From Deinococcus aquatilis DSM 23025 (GTDB lineage: Bacteria > Deinococcota > Deinococci > Deinococcales > Deinococcaceae): a DNA stretch of 19,767 nucleotides. The DNA lies in contig NZ_KB899764.1 of the NCBI RefSeq assembly GCF_000378445.1, positions 1-19,767 on the forward strand. Direction: 5' to 3'. Every line of letters begins with the position of its first letter. Position 1 is the first letter of the stretch. The notes beneath the pieces are model-generated. The model was not told the DNA's origin. It saw only the letters and a list, made by a program, of their open reading frames with translations, and did no database searches. A program made the position numbers and the translations under genes. Below, piece after piece: positions 12,985 to 19,767 of this stretch.

Positions 12985-14253
12985 ATGCGCACATTCACCC
13001 TGACGTTGGCCCTACTCGCACTTGCTCCAGTCGCACAGGCCAAGCAGATCACGGCTTGGGTTATTGATGGCCAGTCTGAGCGGCCCTACTTCATTCAGTT
13101 GGAAAAGGCCTTCAATGCGGCGTACAGCAGCAAGGGCATCACAGTGAAGGTGACGCCGATCCCCAACATCAATGACGCGCTCAAAGCCGGATTTCTCAGC
13201 AAAAAGCTGCCAGATGTGGTGATGATTGACGGCCCGAACATGGCCAACTACGTGTGGTCAGGTCAGCTGAGTCCACTGGATGCCTACCTTGACAAGGCCA
13301 TGCTTAGCGACCTGCTGCCGGCCATCCGGGCGCAAGGCACCTACAGCCCGGACGGAAAGATGTACTCCATTAGCCCTTACGACTCGACCGTGCTGTTGTG
13401 GGGCAACAGAAAGTACTTGCAGCAGGCTGGCGTCCGAATTCCCAAGACGGTCAAAGACGCATGGACCCTTACTGAGTTTCAGGACGCTCTCAGCAAGCTC
13501 AGCAAGGTGAAGGGAGTGACCTGGCCCTTGGACTTGAAGTTGAACTACAGTGGCGAGTGGCTCAGCTTCGGCTTCGCGCCCTTCTTGCAATCCTGCGGCG
13601 CTGACCTGATCAACCGCAAGACCTGGCAGGCCACGGGCGCCCTCAACTCGGCGGCCTCCGTCAAGATTCTGACCACACTGCAGGACTGGAAGAAGAAGAA
13701 CTGGATCGTGCCGCAAAGTGGGGGGGATAACCGGTTCTACGGGGACAAATCGGCCGCTTTGGTGTGGGTTGGCAACTGGATGTGGCGTGACCACAAAGCG
13801 GGCCTCGGCAAGGATCTGGTCTTGATTCCCGCACCGAAATTCTGCGGCAATAAGCAGGCGTCTCCCAACGGTGGCTGGAGCTGGGCCATGCCGCAAAGTT
13901 CGGTTAGCAAACAGGAGGCGGGGACGTTCATCAACTTCGCCATGTCCACCCGGCAGGTGGCTCAGTACGCCGACATCACGGGTTACATTCCATCGCGCAA
14001 GTCAGCCACGCCGCTCAGCAAGGTCTACGGCAAGGGCGGTGAAGGTGAGCTCATGGCAGAGCAGGCGGGCAGCATCGCTGTGGTGCGCCCGGTTCATCCT
14101 GCTTATCCGGTGATCTCCAAGTCGTTCGGCGACGCGGTGCTCAACATCCTGAACGGGGCCAACGTGAAGGCTGAACTGGACAAAGCTGCGGGCGCAATTG
14201 ACCGTGACATTGCGTCCAACAAAGGCTACCCGCCTTTCAACAAGAGCAGGTGA
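12985..14253 (+). CDS. Sugar ABC transporter substrate-binding protein (CUT1 type)
   Basis: A 422-residue type-1 extracellular solute-binding protein. It begins with the signal peptide MRTFTLTLALLALAPVAQA and mature KQITAWVIDG; no lipobox cysteine, so it is periplasmic or held otherwise. Family features include the PDVVMIDGPNMANYVWSGQL segment, the GKMYSISPYDSTVLLWGNRK stretch, the SAALVWVGNWMW region and the NGGWSWAMPQSS ligand-pocket segment. GGAGG at 12975-12979 places the start at 12985, not at the upstream in-frame ATG 12970. Aromatic-rich pocket regions suit an oligosaccharide. With the GH32 enzyme downstream, sucrose or fructo-oligosaccharides are the likely ligand. Confidence 0.92.
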   Translation: MRTFTLTLALLALAPVAQAKQITAWVIDGQSERPYFIQLEKAFNAAYSSKGITVKVTPIPNINDALKAGFLSKKLPDVVMIDGPNMANYVWSGQLSPLDAYLDKAMLSDLLPAIRAQGTYSPDGKMYSISPYDSTVLLWGNRKYLQQAGVRIPKTVKDAWTLTEFQDALSKLSKVKGVTWPLDLKLNYSGEWLSFGFAPFLQSCGADLINRKTWQATGALNSAASVKILTTLQDWKKKNWIVPQSGGDNRFYGDKSAALVWVGNWMWRDHKAGLGKDLVLIPAPKFCGNKQASPNGGWSWAMPQSSVSKQEAGTFINFAMSTRQVAQYADITGYIPSRKSATPLSKVYGKGGEGELMAEQAGSIAVVRPVHPAYPVISKSFGDAVLNILNGANVKAELDKAAGAIDRDIASNKGYPPFNKSR

Positions 14254-14263
14254 TCTTCTTGGG

Positions 14264-14283
14264 AGGGGCCAAAGGCCCCTTTC
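14264..14283 (+). terminator. Intra-operon stem-loop between binding protein and permease
   Basis: AGGGGCC (14264-14270), loop AAA, GGCCCCT (14274-14280), then TT. A GC-rich 7-bp stem, 10 bp after the binding-protein stop. Such hairpins often partly terminate or protect upstream mRNA, so that binding protein outnumbers permease. The short U-run suggests partial termination or 3'-end stabilisation. Confidence 0.6.
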
Positions 14284-14319
14284 CAGGCCACCTTCATGCT
14301 GAAGACGAGGAGTGAACCT

Positions 14320-15240
14320 GTGCATACTTCTTCCCCACCCGTGCGGTCTGCTCAAACCAAACCCAAGCCAAGACACCGTCAATCGTTGACCGAAGAACTG
14401 TTGCTGCTACTGCCCGCGACCCTGTTGCTGCTCTGCTTCTTGGTGGTGCCGTTTGTCCTCTCGATCTACCTTTCGTTCACTGATCAGCGCCTGGTGCCCA
14501 ACCCGGTGCCCACCGATTTTGTGGGCTTTCAAAACTACCAGCAGGTTCTGAGTGACCCGGCCTTCTGGCAGGCGTTCAGAAATACCGTGTATTTTGCCCT
14601 CCTGGTGGTGCCCTTCCAGTGTGCAGTGTCGCTCGGCATCGCGGTCTTGCTCAATAGCTCGTTCCCGCTCCGCTCGTTTTTTCGGAGTGTGGCGATCTTG
14701 CCACTGATGACACCCATCACAGTGACCATCGTGATTTGGGCTGCGTTCTACCGCATCCCCGACGGCCTCTTCAACAACGTCATCAAGGCGTTTGGCGCCG
14801 AAGGGTACGTGGACTGGCTGGGCAGTCCCTTGTGGGCCATGCCCGCCCTCGTTTTGCTGTCAGCTTGGGCCACGTTCCCCTTTCAGATGCTGCTGTACTT
14901 GGCGGGCCTGCAAGATATTCCCAGCGAACGCTACGAGGCCGCGCGCATGGACGGCGCCAGTGCGTGGCAGCAATTCCGGTACGTCACCTTTCCAGGACTG
15001 CGCAACACCAACATCCTGATCCTCATTACCACCACCATCCAAGCGTTCAAGCTGTTTACGCAGGTCGACATTCTGACGCGGGGCGGGCCAGTGGGGGCCA
15101 CCAATACCCTGGTGCGCTACATGATCCAGCAGGGTTACGTCAGTCAACTGGTGGGGTTCGGCTCAGCAGTGGCTGTCATTTTCGTCGTGATTGTCGGCTC
15201 GCTGGCTATTTTACAGCGCGTCCTCGTCAAGAACGAGTAG
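14320..15240 (+). CDS. Sugar ABC permease, MalF-type subunit
   Basis: A 306-residue inner-membrane protein with about six helices, beginning with LLLLLPATLLLLCFLVVPFV (residues ~27-46). The cytoplasmic EAA loop, YEAARMDGASAWQQFRYVTF (205-224), is the ATPase-docking motif of CUT1 permeases. The RGGPVGATNTLVRYMIQQ segment near the end is also typical. GTG 14320 is chosen because GAGGAG lies about 7 nt upstream; the in-frame ATG 14296 has no ribosome-binding site. It is followed after 8 bp by the partner permease. No ATPase gene is in the operon. Confidence 0.9.
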   Translation: MHTSSPPVRSAQTKPKPRHRQSLTEELLLLLPATLLLLCFLVVPFVLSIYLSFTDQRLVPNPVPTDFVGFQNYQQVLSDPAFWQAFRNTVYFALLVVPFQCAVSLGIAVLLNSSFPLRSFFRSVAILPLMTPITVTIVIWAAFYRIPDGLFNNVIKAFGAEGYVDWLGSPLWAMPALVLLSAWATFPFQMLLYLAGLQDIPSERYEAARMDGASAWQQFRYVTFPGLRNTNILILITTTIQAFKLFTQVDILTRGGPVGATNTLVRYMIQQGYVSQLVGFGSAVAVIFVVIVGSLAILQRVLVKNE

Positions 15241-15248
15241 GTGATCCT

Positions 15249-16073
15249 ATGAATGTTTTCCGTCTGCTTCTTGGCGTCCTCCTGACCGTACTGGTGCTTG
15301 GCCCACTGATGATGATGCTCTCCGTCAGCCTCAACCCAGACGAGGCGGCCATCAGCGGCATGTTGGGCACGGCCAAAGCGTTTTTTCCCTCGACTTTTTC
15401 GCTCGAGAATTACCGGGAAGTCATCACCGACCCGTATCAGCCGTTCCTGCGCTACTTGTTCAATACCCTCTTGGTCACCATCTGTACAGTTGGCCTCGGT
15501 GTGTTGGTCAACTCGGCGGCGGCCTTTGCGCTGGCCTGGGGGTACGGCTCCTACCGCAAGCTCTATGTGGCCCTGATCATTGCCCTGTTCGTCATCCCCG
15601 GTGAAGGTCTGCTCATTCCACTGATCTTGATGGTCAGCCGCCTGGGCTGGCTGGACAGTTATCAGGTGCAGATTATTCCCTTTATTGCCAGCTCGTTCTC
15701 CATCTTTTTGTTCTATCAGTTCTTCTCCAAGTTGCCCCCTGAACTGATTGAAGCCGCGCGGATTGATGGAGCCAAGCTGTCGACCATCCTCTTCAAAATC
15801 GGCCTTCCCCTCAGCAAACCGGTGATTGCCACCACCGCGATCTTGGGTTTCTTGGACGTGTGGAACAGCTACCTGTGGCCCAGCATGGTCACGCGCGGCG
15901 TGGAATTCAGGCCGCTCAGCGTGGCGATGGCGGCATTTTTCAACAGTCAGCAGTCGTACTGGGGCAACGTCACGGCCTTTGCCGTGTTGATGGCCCTGCC
16001 CGTGATCATCGTCTTCCTGATCTTCCAGCGTTGGTTCGTCGCGTCCGTGGTGGGTTCAGGCGTAAAGGGTTGA
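15249..16073 (+). CDS. Sugar ABC permease, MalG-type subunit
   Basis: A 274-residue partner permease starting MNVFRLLLGVLLTVLVLGPL at ATG 15249. The frame is open farther upstream only because it overlaps the other permease. The EAA loop is LIEAARIDGAKLSTILFKIG (166-185). The terminal FAVLMALPVIIVFLIFQRWF helix and the FPSTFSLENYREV segment near residue 46-58 are standard in MalG-type CUT1 subunits. It forms a heterodimer with the 14320-15240 product. Five bases separate its stop from the GH32 start. Confidence 0.92.
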   Translation: MNVFRLLLGVLLTVLVLGPLMMMLSVSLNPDEAAISGMLGTAKAFFPSTFSLENYREVITDPYQPFLRYLFNTLLVTICTVGLGVLVNSAAAFALAWGYGSYRKLYVALIIALFVIPGEGLLIPLILMVSRLGWLDSYQVQIIPFIASSFSIFLFYQFFSKLPPELIEAARIDGAKLSTILFKIGLPLSKPVIATTAILGFLDVWNSYLWPSMVTRGVEFRPLSVAMAAFFNSQQSYWGNVTAFAVLMALPVIIVFLIFQRWFVASVVGSGVKG

Positions 16074-16078
16074 GGTTG

Positions 16079-17488
16079 ATGTCCCAAAACATTGTTGACC
16101 GCGAGCAGTACCGCCCACACATTCATTACACCCCGGCTGCCAATTGGATGAATGATCCAAACGGATTGGTCTACTTCGGCGGTCTGTACCACCTGTATTA
16201 CCAGTACAATCCCTATTCCAGCAGCCACGCGAACATGCATTGGGGCCGGGCCACCAGCACCGATCTGGTGCACTGGCAGGAGCGAGAGGTTGCCCTCCCC
16301 GAGCATAAGCACCAGGTGTTTTCTGGCAGCGCGGTGGTCGATTGGCACAACACCAGCGGCTTTGGCCAGGGCAGGCAACCGCCATTGGTGGCCTGCTATA
16401 CCGGGCATACTGCTGATAACCAGGCACAGTTTCTGGCCTATAGCCTCGATCAAGGCGTCACCTGGACTTACCATGACGAACCCGTACTTGATCTGGGAAA
16501 ACAGGATTTCCGCGACCCCAAGATTTTCTGGCACGCGGCGTCGGCGCAGTGGATCATGGTCGTCGTTCATCCTGTGGAGCGACAAGTCGAACTGTACGGC
16601 TCAGGCAATCTGCGGGAGTGGACGTCCCTGAGCATCTTTGGCCCCGTGGGATTCACGGGCGGGATCTGGGAAGTGCCGGACTTATTCCCCTTGGAGGACG
16701 AAACGGGCCGCACCCACTGGGTAATGAAGGTGGATCTCAACCCCGGAGGCCCTTACGGCGGCTCTGGGGTGCAGTACTGGTTGGGGAACTTCGATGGTCA
16801 GAATTTCACTGCTACGACCTCCGCTCGCTGGCTGGATCACGGCAACGACTTTTATGCCGCACTGACGTGGAATGACCTCACGGGTCGCCGGGTCTGGATT
16901 GCTTGGATGAGCAACTGGCGCTATGCCCACGACGTGCCCACCCTCGGCTGGCGCGGAGCCATGACCTTGCCCCGAGAGGTGTGCGTGTGCGCCGATCCTG
17001 ACCTACCGACCTTGGCTCAGCGGCCGGTGCCCGAACTTCAGGCCCTCAGACAACACTGGACGGATCTGCAGGGAGGAGGCCGATTTTCCCTGACTGAGCA
17101 TCAGGCCCACGAAGTGCTGCTGCAGTGGCCCGCCCTCCCTGATGGCCGTGTCATTCTCGAATTTCACTCCGCCTCTGGCTGTGAGCTGTCTGTCGAAGTG
17201 GTCCTTGAGGAGGTCGTGGTTCGCCGCCCTGCGACCGTCAGCACCACCCTGTTGGAGGGCTACTCAGGCGAGCACCGAGGCAAGTTGCCAAGTCATCTGA
17301 CACAGCATGACCTGCATATTTTTTTGGATGCTTCTTCCGTGGAAGTGTTCGCAGCTGCAGGGCGGATCGTCATCAGTGACCTCTTGTTCCCCTCGGAAGC
17401 CATCCGGGAAATGACCGTGCACGTCAGTGGCTTGGAGCCTGCCTCGTTCCAAGGCGAGTTGTGGTCGTTGAACTCCAGCACACCGTGA
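16079..17488 (+). CDS. GH32 beta-fructosidase (sucrose/fructan hydrolase), cytoplasmic
   Basis: A 469-residue glycoside hydrolase family 32 protein. The five-bladed propeller carries the nucleophile D26 in WMNDPNG (23-29), the transition-state stabiliser D146 in FRDPKIFW, and acid/base E198 in IWEVPDLFPL. GH32 usually has Cys at the position occupied here by Val (WECPD). The region from ~350 (RGAMTLPREV) leads to the C-terminal beta-sandwich with IFLDASSVEVFAAAGRIVIS. No signal peptide, so it acts on sugar already imported by the adjacent ABC transporter. It cleaves sucrose to glucose and fructose or trims fructo-oligosaccharides. ATG 16079 follows GAGG at 16072-16075 and overlaps translationally with the permease end. 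Non-phosphorylated substrate is likely since no PTS component is present. Confidence 0.93.
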   Translation: MSQNIVDREQYRPHIHYTPAANWMNDPNGLVYFGGLYHLYYQYNPYSSSHANMHWGRATSTDLVHWQEREVALPEHKHQVFSGSAVVDWHNTSGFGQGRQPPLVACYTGHTADNQAQFLAYSLDQGVTWTYHDEPVLDLGKQDFRDPKIFWHAASAQWIMVVVHPVERQVELYGSGNLREWTSLSIFGPVGFTGGIWEVPDLFPLEDETGRTHWVMKVDLNPGGPYGGSGVQYWLGNFDGQNFTATTSARWLDHGNDFYAALTWNDLTGRRVWIAWMSNWRYAHDVPTLGWRGAMTLPREVCVCADPDLPTLAQRPVPELQALRQHWTDLQGGGRFSLTEHQAHEVLLQWPALPDGRVILEFHSASGCELSVEVVLEEVVVRRPATVSTTLLEGYSGEHRGKLPSHLTQHDLHIFLDASSVEVFAAAGRIVISDLLFPSEAIREMTVHVSGLEPASFQGELWSLNSSTP

Positions 17489-17518
17489 ACAACGGGCTGG
17501 ATGCAGGGAAAGTTGCGT

Positions 17519-19015
17519 TTATTGCCCCTGGCCCGCCGTATAGCCGGCTTGGCCATCAAAGGTGTACAGGTGCTCTGTCTTCACAAAATCCAACCCTAGC
17601 TCTGAAACCCTGGCCAACAGGGCCAACACGTGAGCGTGGCCTACAGGTTGCGCCGGATCTTGCCACAAAAACCGGCAGCGCCAGTGATCGGCGCAAGTCG
17701 TTTCGGGAAGGCCCTGCGGCCACACCTTCACGCCACGGTTGGAGATCATGTCCAGGCGCCATCCCTCGCCGGCTGCTCCCTGCAACTGCTGGCCCAAGAC
17801 GTCAGGATTGCGGTCAGCCGCCCACCACTCCAGAAAAACATCGGTGCCCACCAACTGCTTGACGGCGCGGGGGCGGGACTCCACCTGCACGCTGATTGCC
17901 GGGGCATTGCCCAGGCCGCTCACGGCAGGCAGATGCTGGGGCAGGCGGCCCAGACGCTCTATCACCGCCTCGGCAAAGGCCTGCGTGCCCACTTGCTGCA
18001 CAGTCTGCGGCCCCACCACATCGGCGGTGTGAAGGCCGTCTTCCAGCGCACACAGCCACGCATTCTGGATACGCTGGGCCACCTTGCCCTGCCCGATATG
18101 GGTCAGCATCAGGGCCGCCGCGTTGAGCAGGCCGCTGGGATTGGCCTTGTCCTGGCCCGCCAGATCAGGAGCGCTGCCGTGGACTGCTTCGAACATCGCC
18201 ACTGACGCTCCAATATTGGCACTGCCGCCCAAGCCCACCGATCCCGACACTTCTGAGGCGATGTCAGAGAGAATGTCGCCGTACAGGTTGAGGGTCACGA
18301 TTACATCGAAGGTTTCAGGGCGTGCGCCGAGGCGGGCCGCGCCGATGTCCACGATCATGTGGTCGGCCTGCAGGTCGGGATACTCGGCGGCCACTTCATC
18401 AAAGACGCGGTGAAACAGGCCGTCCGTCAGCTTCATGATGTTGTCTTTGGTCATGGCCGTGACCTTGCGCCGTCCGTGTGCGCGGGCGTATTCGAAGGCG
18501 TAGCGCACCACCCGCTCGCAGCCGTCGCGGGTTACGAGCTTCAGGCACTGATACACCTCATCGGTCTGACGGTGCTCGATTCCCGCGTACAGATCTTCCT
18601 CGTTCTCGCGCACGATCACCAGATCCATCGCCGGATGGTGGGTGGCGACAAACGGCGCATAAGCCCGTGCAGGCCGCACATTGGCATACAGGCCCAGTGC
18701 CTTGCGCAGCGTCACATTCACGCTTTTGTAGCCGCCGCCCTGTGGGGTGGTGATCGGGCCTTTGAGCAGCACTCCAGTACGCCGCAAAGTGTCCCACGCA
18801 TCGGGGGCCACCCCCGAAGACACGCCGCCGAGATAAACCTGCTGCCCCACCGCCACCTCCTGCGGAGCGATCCGTGCCCCTGCTGCCGTCAGAATCCGTA
18901 GCGTGGCCGCCATGATTTCGGGGCCGATCCCATCGCCGTGAGCAATGGCAACCGGCACAGCAGAGGGGGCGGTGATGGGCTGAGTGGGTGATGGGGTCAC
19001 GTTTGTCATGGTCAC
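17519..19015 (-). CDS. icd: NADP-dependent isocitrate dehydrogenase, Thermus type
   Basis: A 498-residue member of the isocitrate/isopropylmalate dehydrogenase family. It oxidises and decarboxylates isocitrate to 2-oxoglutarate in the TCA cycle. Substrate-binding residues lie in YKSVNVTLRKALG (S98, N100, R104) with R114 and R136 ENEEDLYAGIE. Catalytic K190 sits in TAMTKDNIMKL. Metal ligands D247 and D251 lie in LYGDILSDIASEVSGSVGLG, and the cofactor loop is HGSAPDLAGQDKANPSG. After the usual core (~345 residues) comes a ~145-residue C-terminal extension (SVQVESRPRAVKQLVGTDVF through the end), as in the ~496-residue Thermus thermophilus enzyme. GTG 19015 is preferred over ATG 19009 because AGGAG is 8 nt upstream of it. 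Convergent with the GH32 gene, with a 30-bp gap and no obvious terminator. Confidence 0.9.
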   Translation of the reverse strand: MTMTNVTPSPTQPITAPSAVPVAIAHGDGIGPEIMAATLRILTAAGARIAPQEVAVGQQVYLGGVSSGVAPDAWDTLRRTGVLLKGPITTPQGGGYKSVNVTLRKALGLYANVRPARAYAPFVATHHPAMDLVIVRENEEDLYAGIEHRQTDEVYQCLKLVTRDGCERVVRYAFEYARAHGRRKVTAMTKDNIMKLTDGLFHRVFDEVAAEYPDLQADHMIVDIGAARLGARPETFDVIVTLNLYGDILSDIASEVSGSVGLGGSANIGASVAMFEAVHGSAPDLAGQDKANPSGLLNAAALMLTHIGQGKVAQRIQNAWLCALEDGLHTADVVGPQTVQQVGTQAFAEAVIERLGRLPQHLPAVSGLGNAPAISVQVESRPRAVKQLVGTDVFLEWWAADRNPDVLGQQLQGAAGEGWRLDMISNRGVKVWPQGLPETTCADHWRCRFLWQDPAQPVGHAHVLALLARVSELGLDFVKTEHLYTFDGQAGYTAGQGQ

Positions 19016-19054
19016 GGGGAAATCTCCTGGGTGAGAAGGGGGCTACTTGCCTGT

Positions 19055-19110
19055 GCCCATACTAGCGAAATATTTGTCGCGTATTGTATATCACGTTTTA
19101 TACTTCGTAC
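19055..19110. promoter_or_regulatory. AT-rich divergent promoter region of icd and the HTH gene
   Basis: An AT-rich block stands out in the GC-rich context. On the plus strand TTGTCG (19074-19079) and TATACT (19099-19104) are separated by 19 bp, a workable but long spacing. On the minus strand TAGTAT lies at about 19059-19064 as a -10 candidate for icd. Specific start sites are not resolved. Confidence 0.4.
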
Positions 19111-19193
19111 AGACCAGTGAGTGAGGGAGAGGTCAAGCAGAGTGAACTGGTGCGGGAAGCAGTTAGACTGAATTCCAGTTCATCCCCAGACCT

Positions 19194-19514
19194 ATGACCC
19201 TGACTCCCAACTTCCCCTCCGGCCACTGGACGTTTTTGACCAATCACACGCATGTCCTGCTGTGTCTGGTACGGCAACCGGAGGCCACCTTGCGGCAGGT
19301 GGCCCTAGAGGTGGGGATTACCGAGCGGGCCGTGCAGCGCATCGTGCGCGACCTGGAACAGTCGGGAACACTGACCCGCACGCGCAGGGGCCGCCGCAAC
19401 AGCTACACCGTCAACGCCGATTTTGCCCTACGCCACCCACTGGAAGCTCACCGTAACGTGGGTGATCTGCTGGCATTGCTCGCTTCTGGGAGGCCACCAA
19501 AATCCAAGGGCTAG
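19194..19514 (+). CDS. Winged-helix transcriptional regulator (MarR/ArsR-like)
   Basis: A 106-residue protein. WTFLTNHTHVLLCLVRQPEA is followed by the HTH (LRQVALEVGITERAVQRIVR, ~44-63) and the wing (LTRTRRGRRNSYTVN). A conserved-looking HPLEAHRNVGDLLALL C-terminus ends it. This compact single-wHTH form, with no ligand domain, is common in actinobacteria and Deinococcus. The target is not known. It is divergent from icd across 178 bp and could act on that shared promoter, but this is only positional inference. No Shine-Dalgarno precedes ATG 19194, so it may be translated from a leaderless or weak site. Confidence 0.8.
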   Translation: MTLTPNFPSGHWTFLTNHTHVLLCLVRQPEATLRQVALEVGITERAVQRIVRDLEQSGTLTRTRRGRRNSYTVNADFALRHPLEAHRNVGDLLALLASGRPPKSKG

Positions 19515-19541
19515 TGGGTCACTTGCCACGGGTATAGTCTT

Positions 19542-19767
19542 TCACTGGACGACCTGAAGAGTCTGCGCTCCAGAACCTCCCAGAGGATGTCTTCGTGCAT
19601 AGGCTCGCTGACGGCGAGCCTTTCTTTTTCCGCCCCAGACGAAGGGGGTTGGGTGTGCATTCCATCCTCGCGCAGTTGCTTCTAACCACTCGATGATTTG
19701 TCTCGGACTGGTCGGACAGTGGCCAGCCAACGCACGACGAACCAAGATGCGCTGGATTGACTCGGCC
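19542..19767 (-). CDS. IS630-family transposase, C-terminal part (runs off the window)
   Basis: The frame is open from the window edge to TAG-type stop at 19542-19544. It reads [20 protein letters not shown], then [20 protein letters not shown], then [20 protein letters not shown] and LGGSGAQ. The W-N-x-(H/N)-P-x-PF-x-W-GGKR-x-x-RR-x-RA motif and the GGSGA end are typical of the C-terminus of IS630-type transposases. The TTG at 19745 is unlikely as start because coding continues upstream. The catalytic DDE residues lie outside the window, so activity cannot be judged. The 27 bp between its stop and the HTH gene stop likely contain the element's end. Confidence 0.75.
   Translation of the reverse strand, partial: AESIQRILVRRALAGHCPTSPRQIIEWLEATARGWNAHPTPFVWGGKRKARRQRAYARRHPLGGSGAQTLQVVQ

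Noticed and set aside
14736..15248. Upstream extension of the MalG-type permease frame
   Set aside because: It is a shadow of the MalF-type permease; the membrane protein begins naturally at ATG 15249.
17630..18901. Plus-strand frames opposite icd (up to 191 codons)
   Set aside because: Shadows of the dehydrogenase, whose catalytic motifs are all on the minus strand.
1..19767. CRISPR array, tRNA or rRNA genes
   Set aside because: No regularly spaced direct repeats, cloverleaf-like segments with CCA-adjacent acceptor ends or rRNA-like blocks were noticed on either strand by eye.

Overview
The window looks like a Deinococcus-type chromosome or large plasmid. The evidence is a fairly GC-rich sequence, a Thermus/Deinococcus-type NADP-isocitrate dehydrogenase with a long C-terminal extension, a tiny WGxxGxxG-tailed secreted protein, a seven-helix MHYT sensor kinase, Rcp1-like single-domain response regulators, and insertion sequences of the kinds common in that genus. 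Genus assignment is inference from protein character; no 16S or other decisive marker is present.

Positions 1 to about 11,700 are an accessory region full of decayed mobile DNA. From the left: an IS110-family transposase broken by one in-frame TGA and bracketed by 19-bp inverted repeats; an IS3-family element whose orfA is cut down to its last codons beside an A7 slippery site, with an intact DDE orfB; an intact MHYT-domain histidine kinase; the first codons of a second IS110 element; and a collapsed three-gene cluster of unknown function (4533-5807) with frameshifts and a stop. Two small secreted proteins follow, then a complete but dead IS6 element with clear terminal repeats (7012-7814), a small helix-turn-helix gene and a small membrane protein. 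Next come two tandem paralogous response regulators separated by copies of a 28-bp hairpin repeat, then tails of a DNA methyltransferase and of a second histidine kinase, and a frameshifted DDE transposase that cuts that kinase.

Positions about 11,820-17,488 are an orderly sugar-uptake and hydrolysis operon: a LacI-type repressor, a periplasmic solute-binding protein, two CUT1-type permeases and an intracellular GH32 beta-fructosidase. A perfect palindrome lies just after the proposed lacI-type promoter, and a related imperfect palindrome lies before the binding-protein gene; both look like operators of the local repressor. A stem-loop between the binding-protein and permease genes probably sets their relative expression. 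No ABC ATPase is present, so a shared one elsewhere is expected. Sucrose or short fructans are the likely substrate.

Positions 17,519-19,514 hold core metabolism: icd on the minus strand, convergent with the GH32 gene, and a divergent winged-helix regulator. The window ends in the C-terminus of an IS630-family transposase running off the edge.

No CRISPR array, tRNA or rRNA was seen. The parts least explained by known families are the collapsed 4533-5807 cluster, the hairpin repeats around the paired response regulators, and the secreted protein at 5966-6445.
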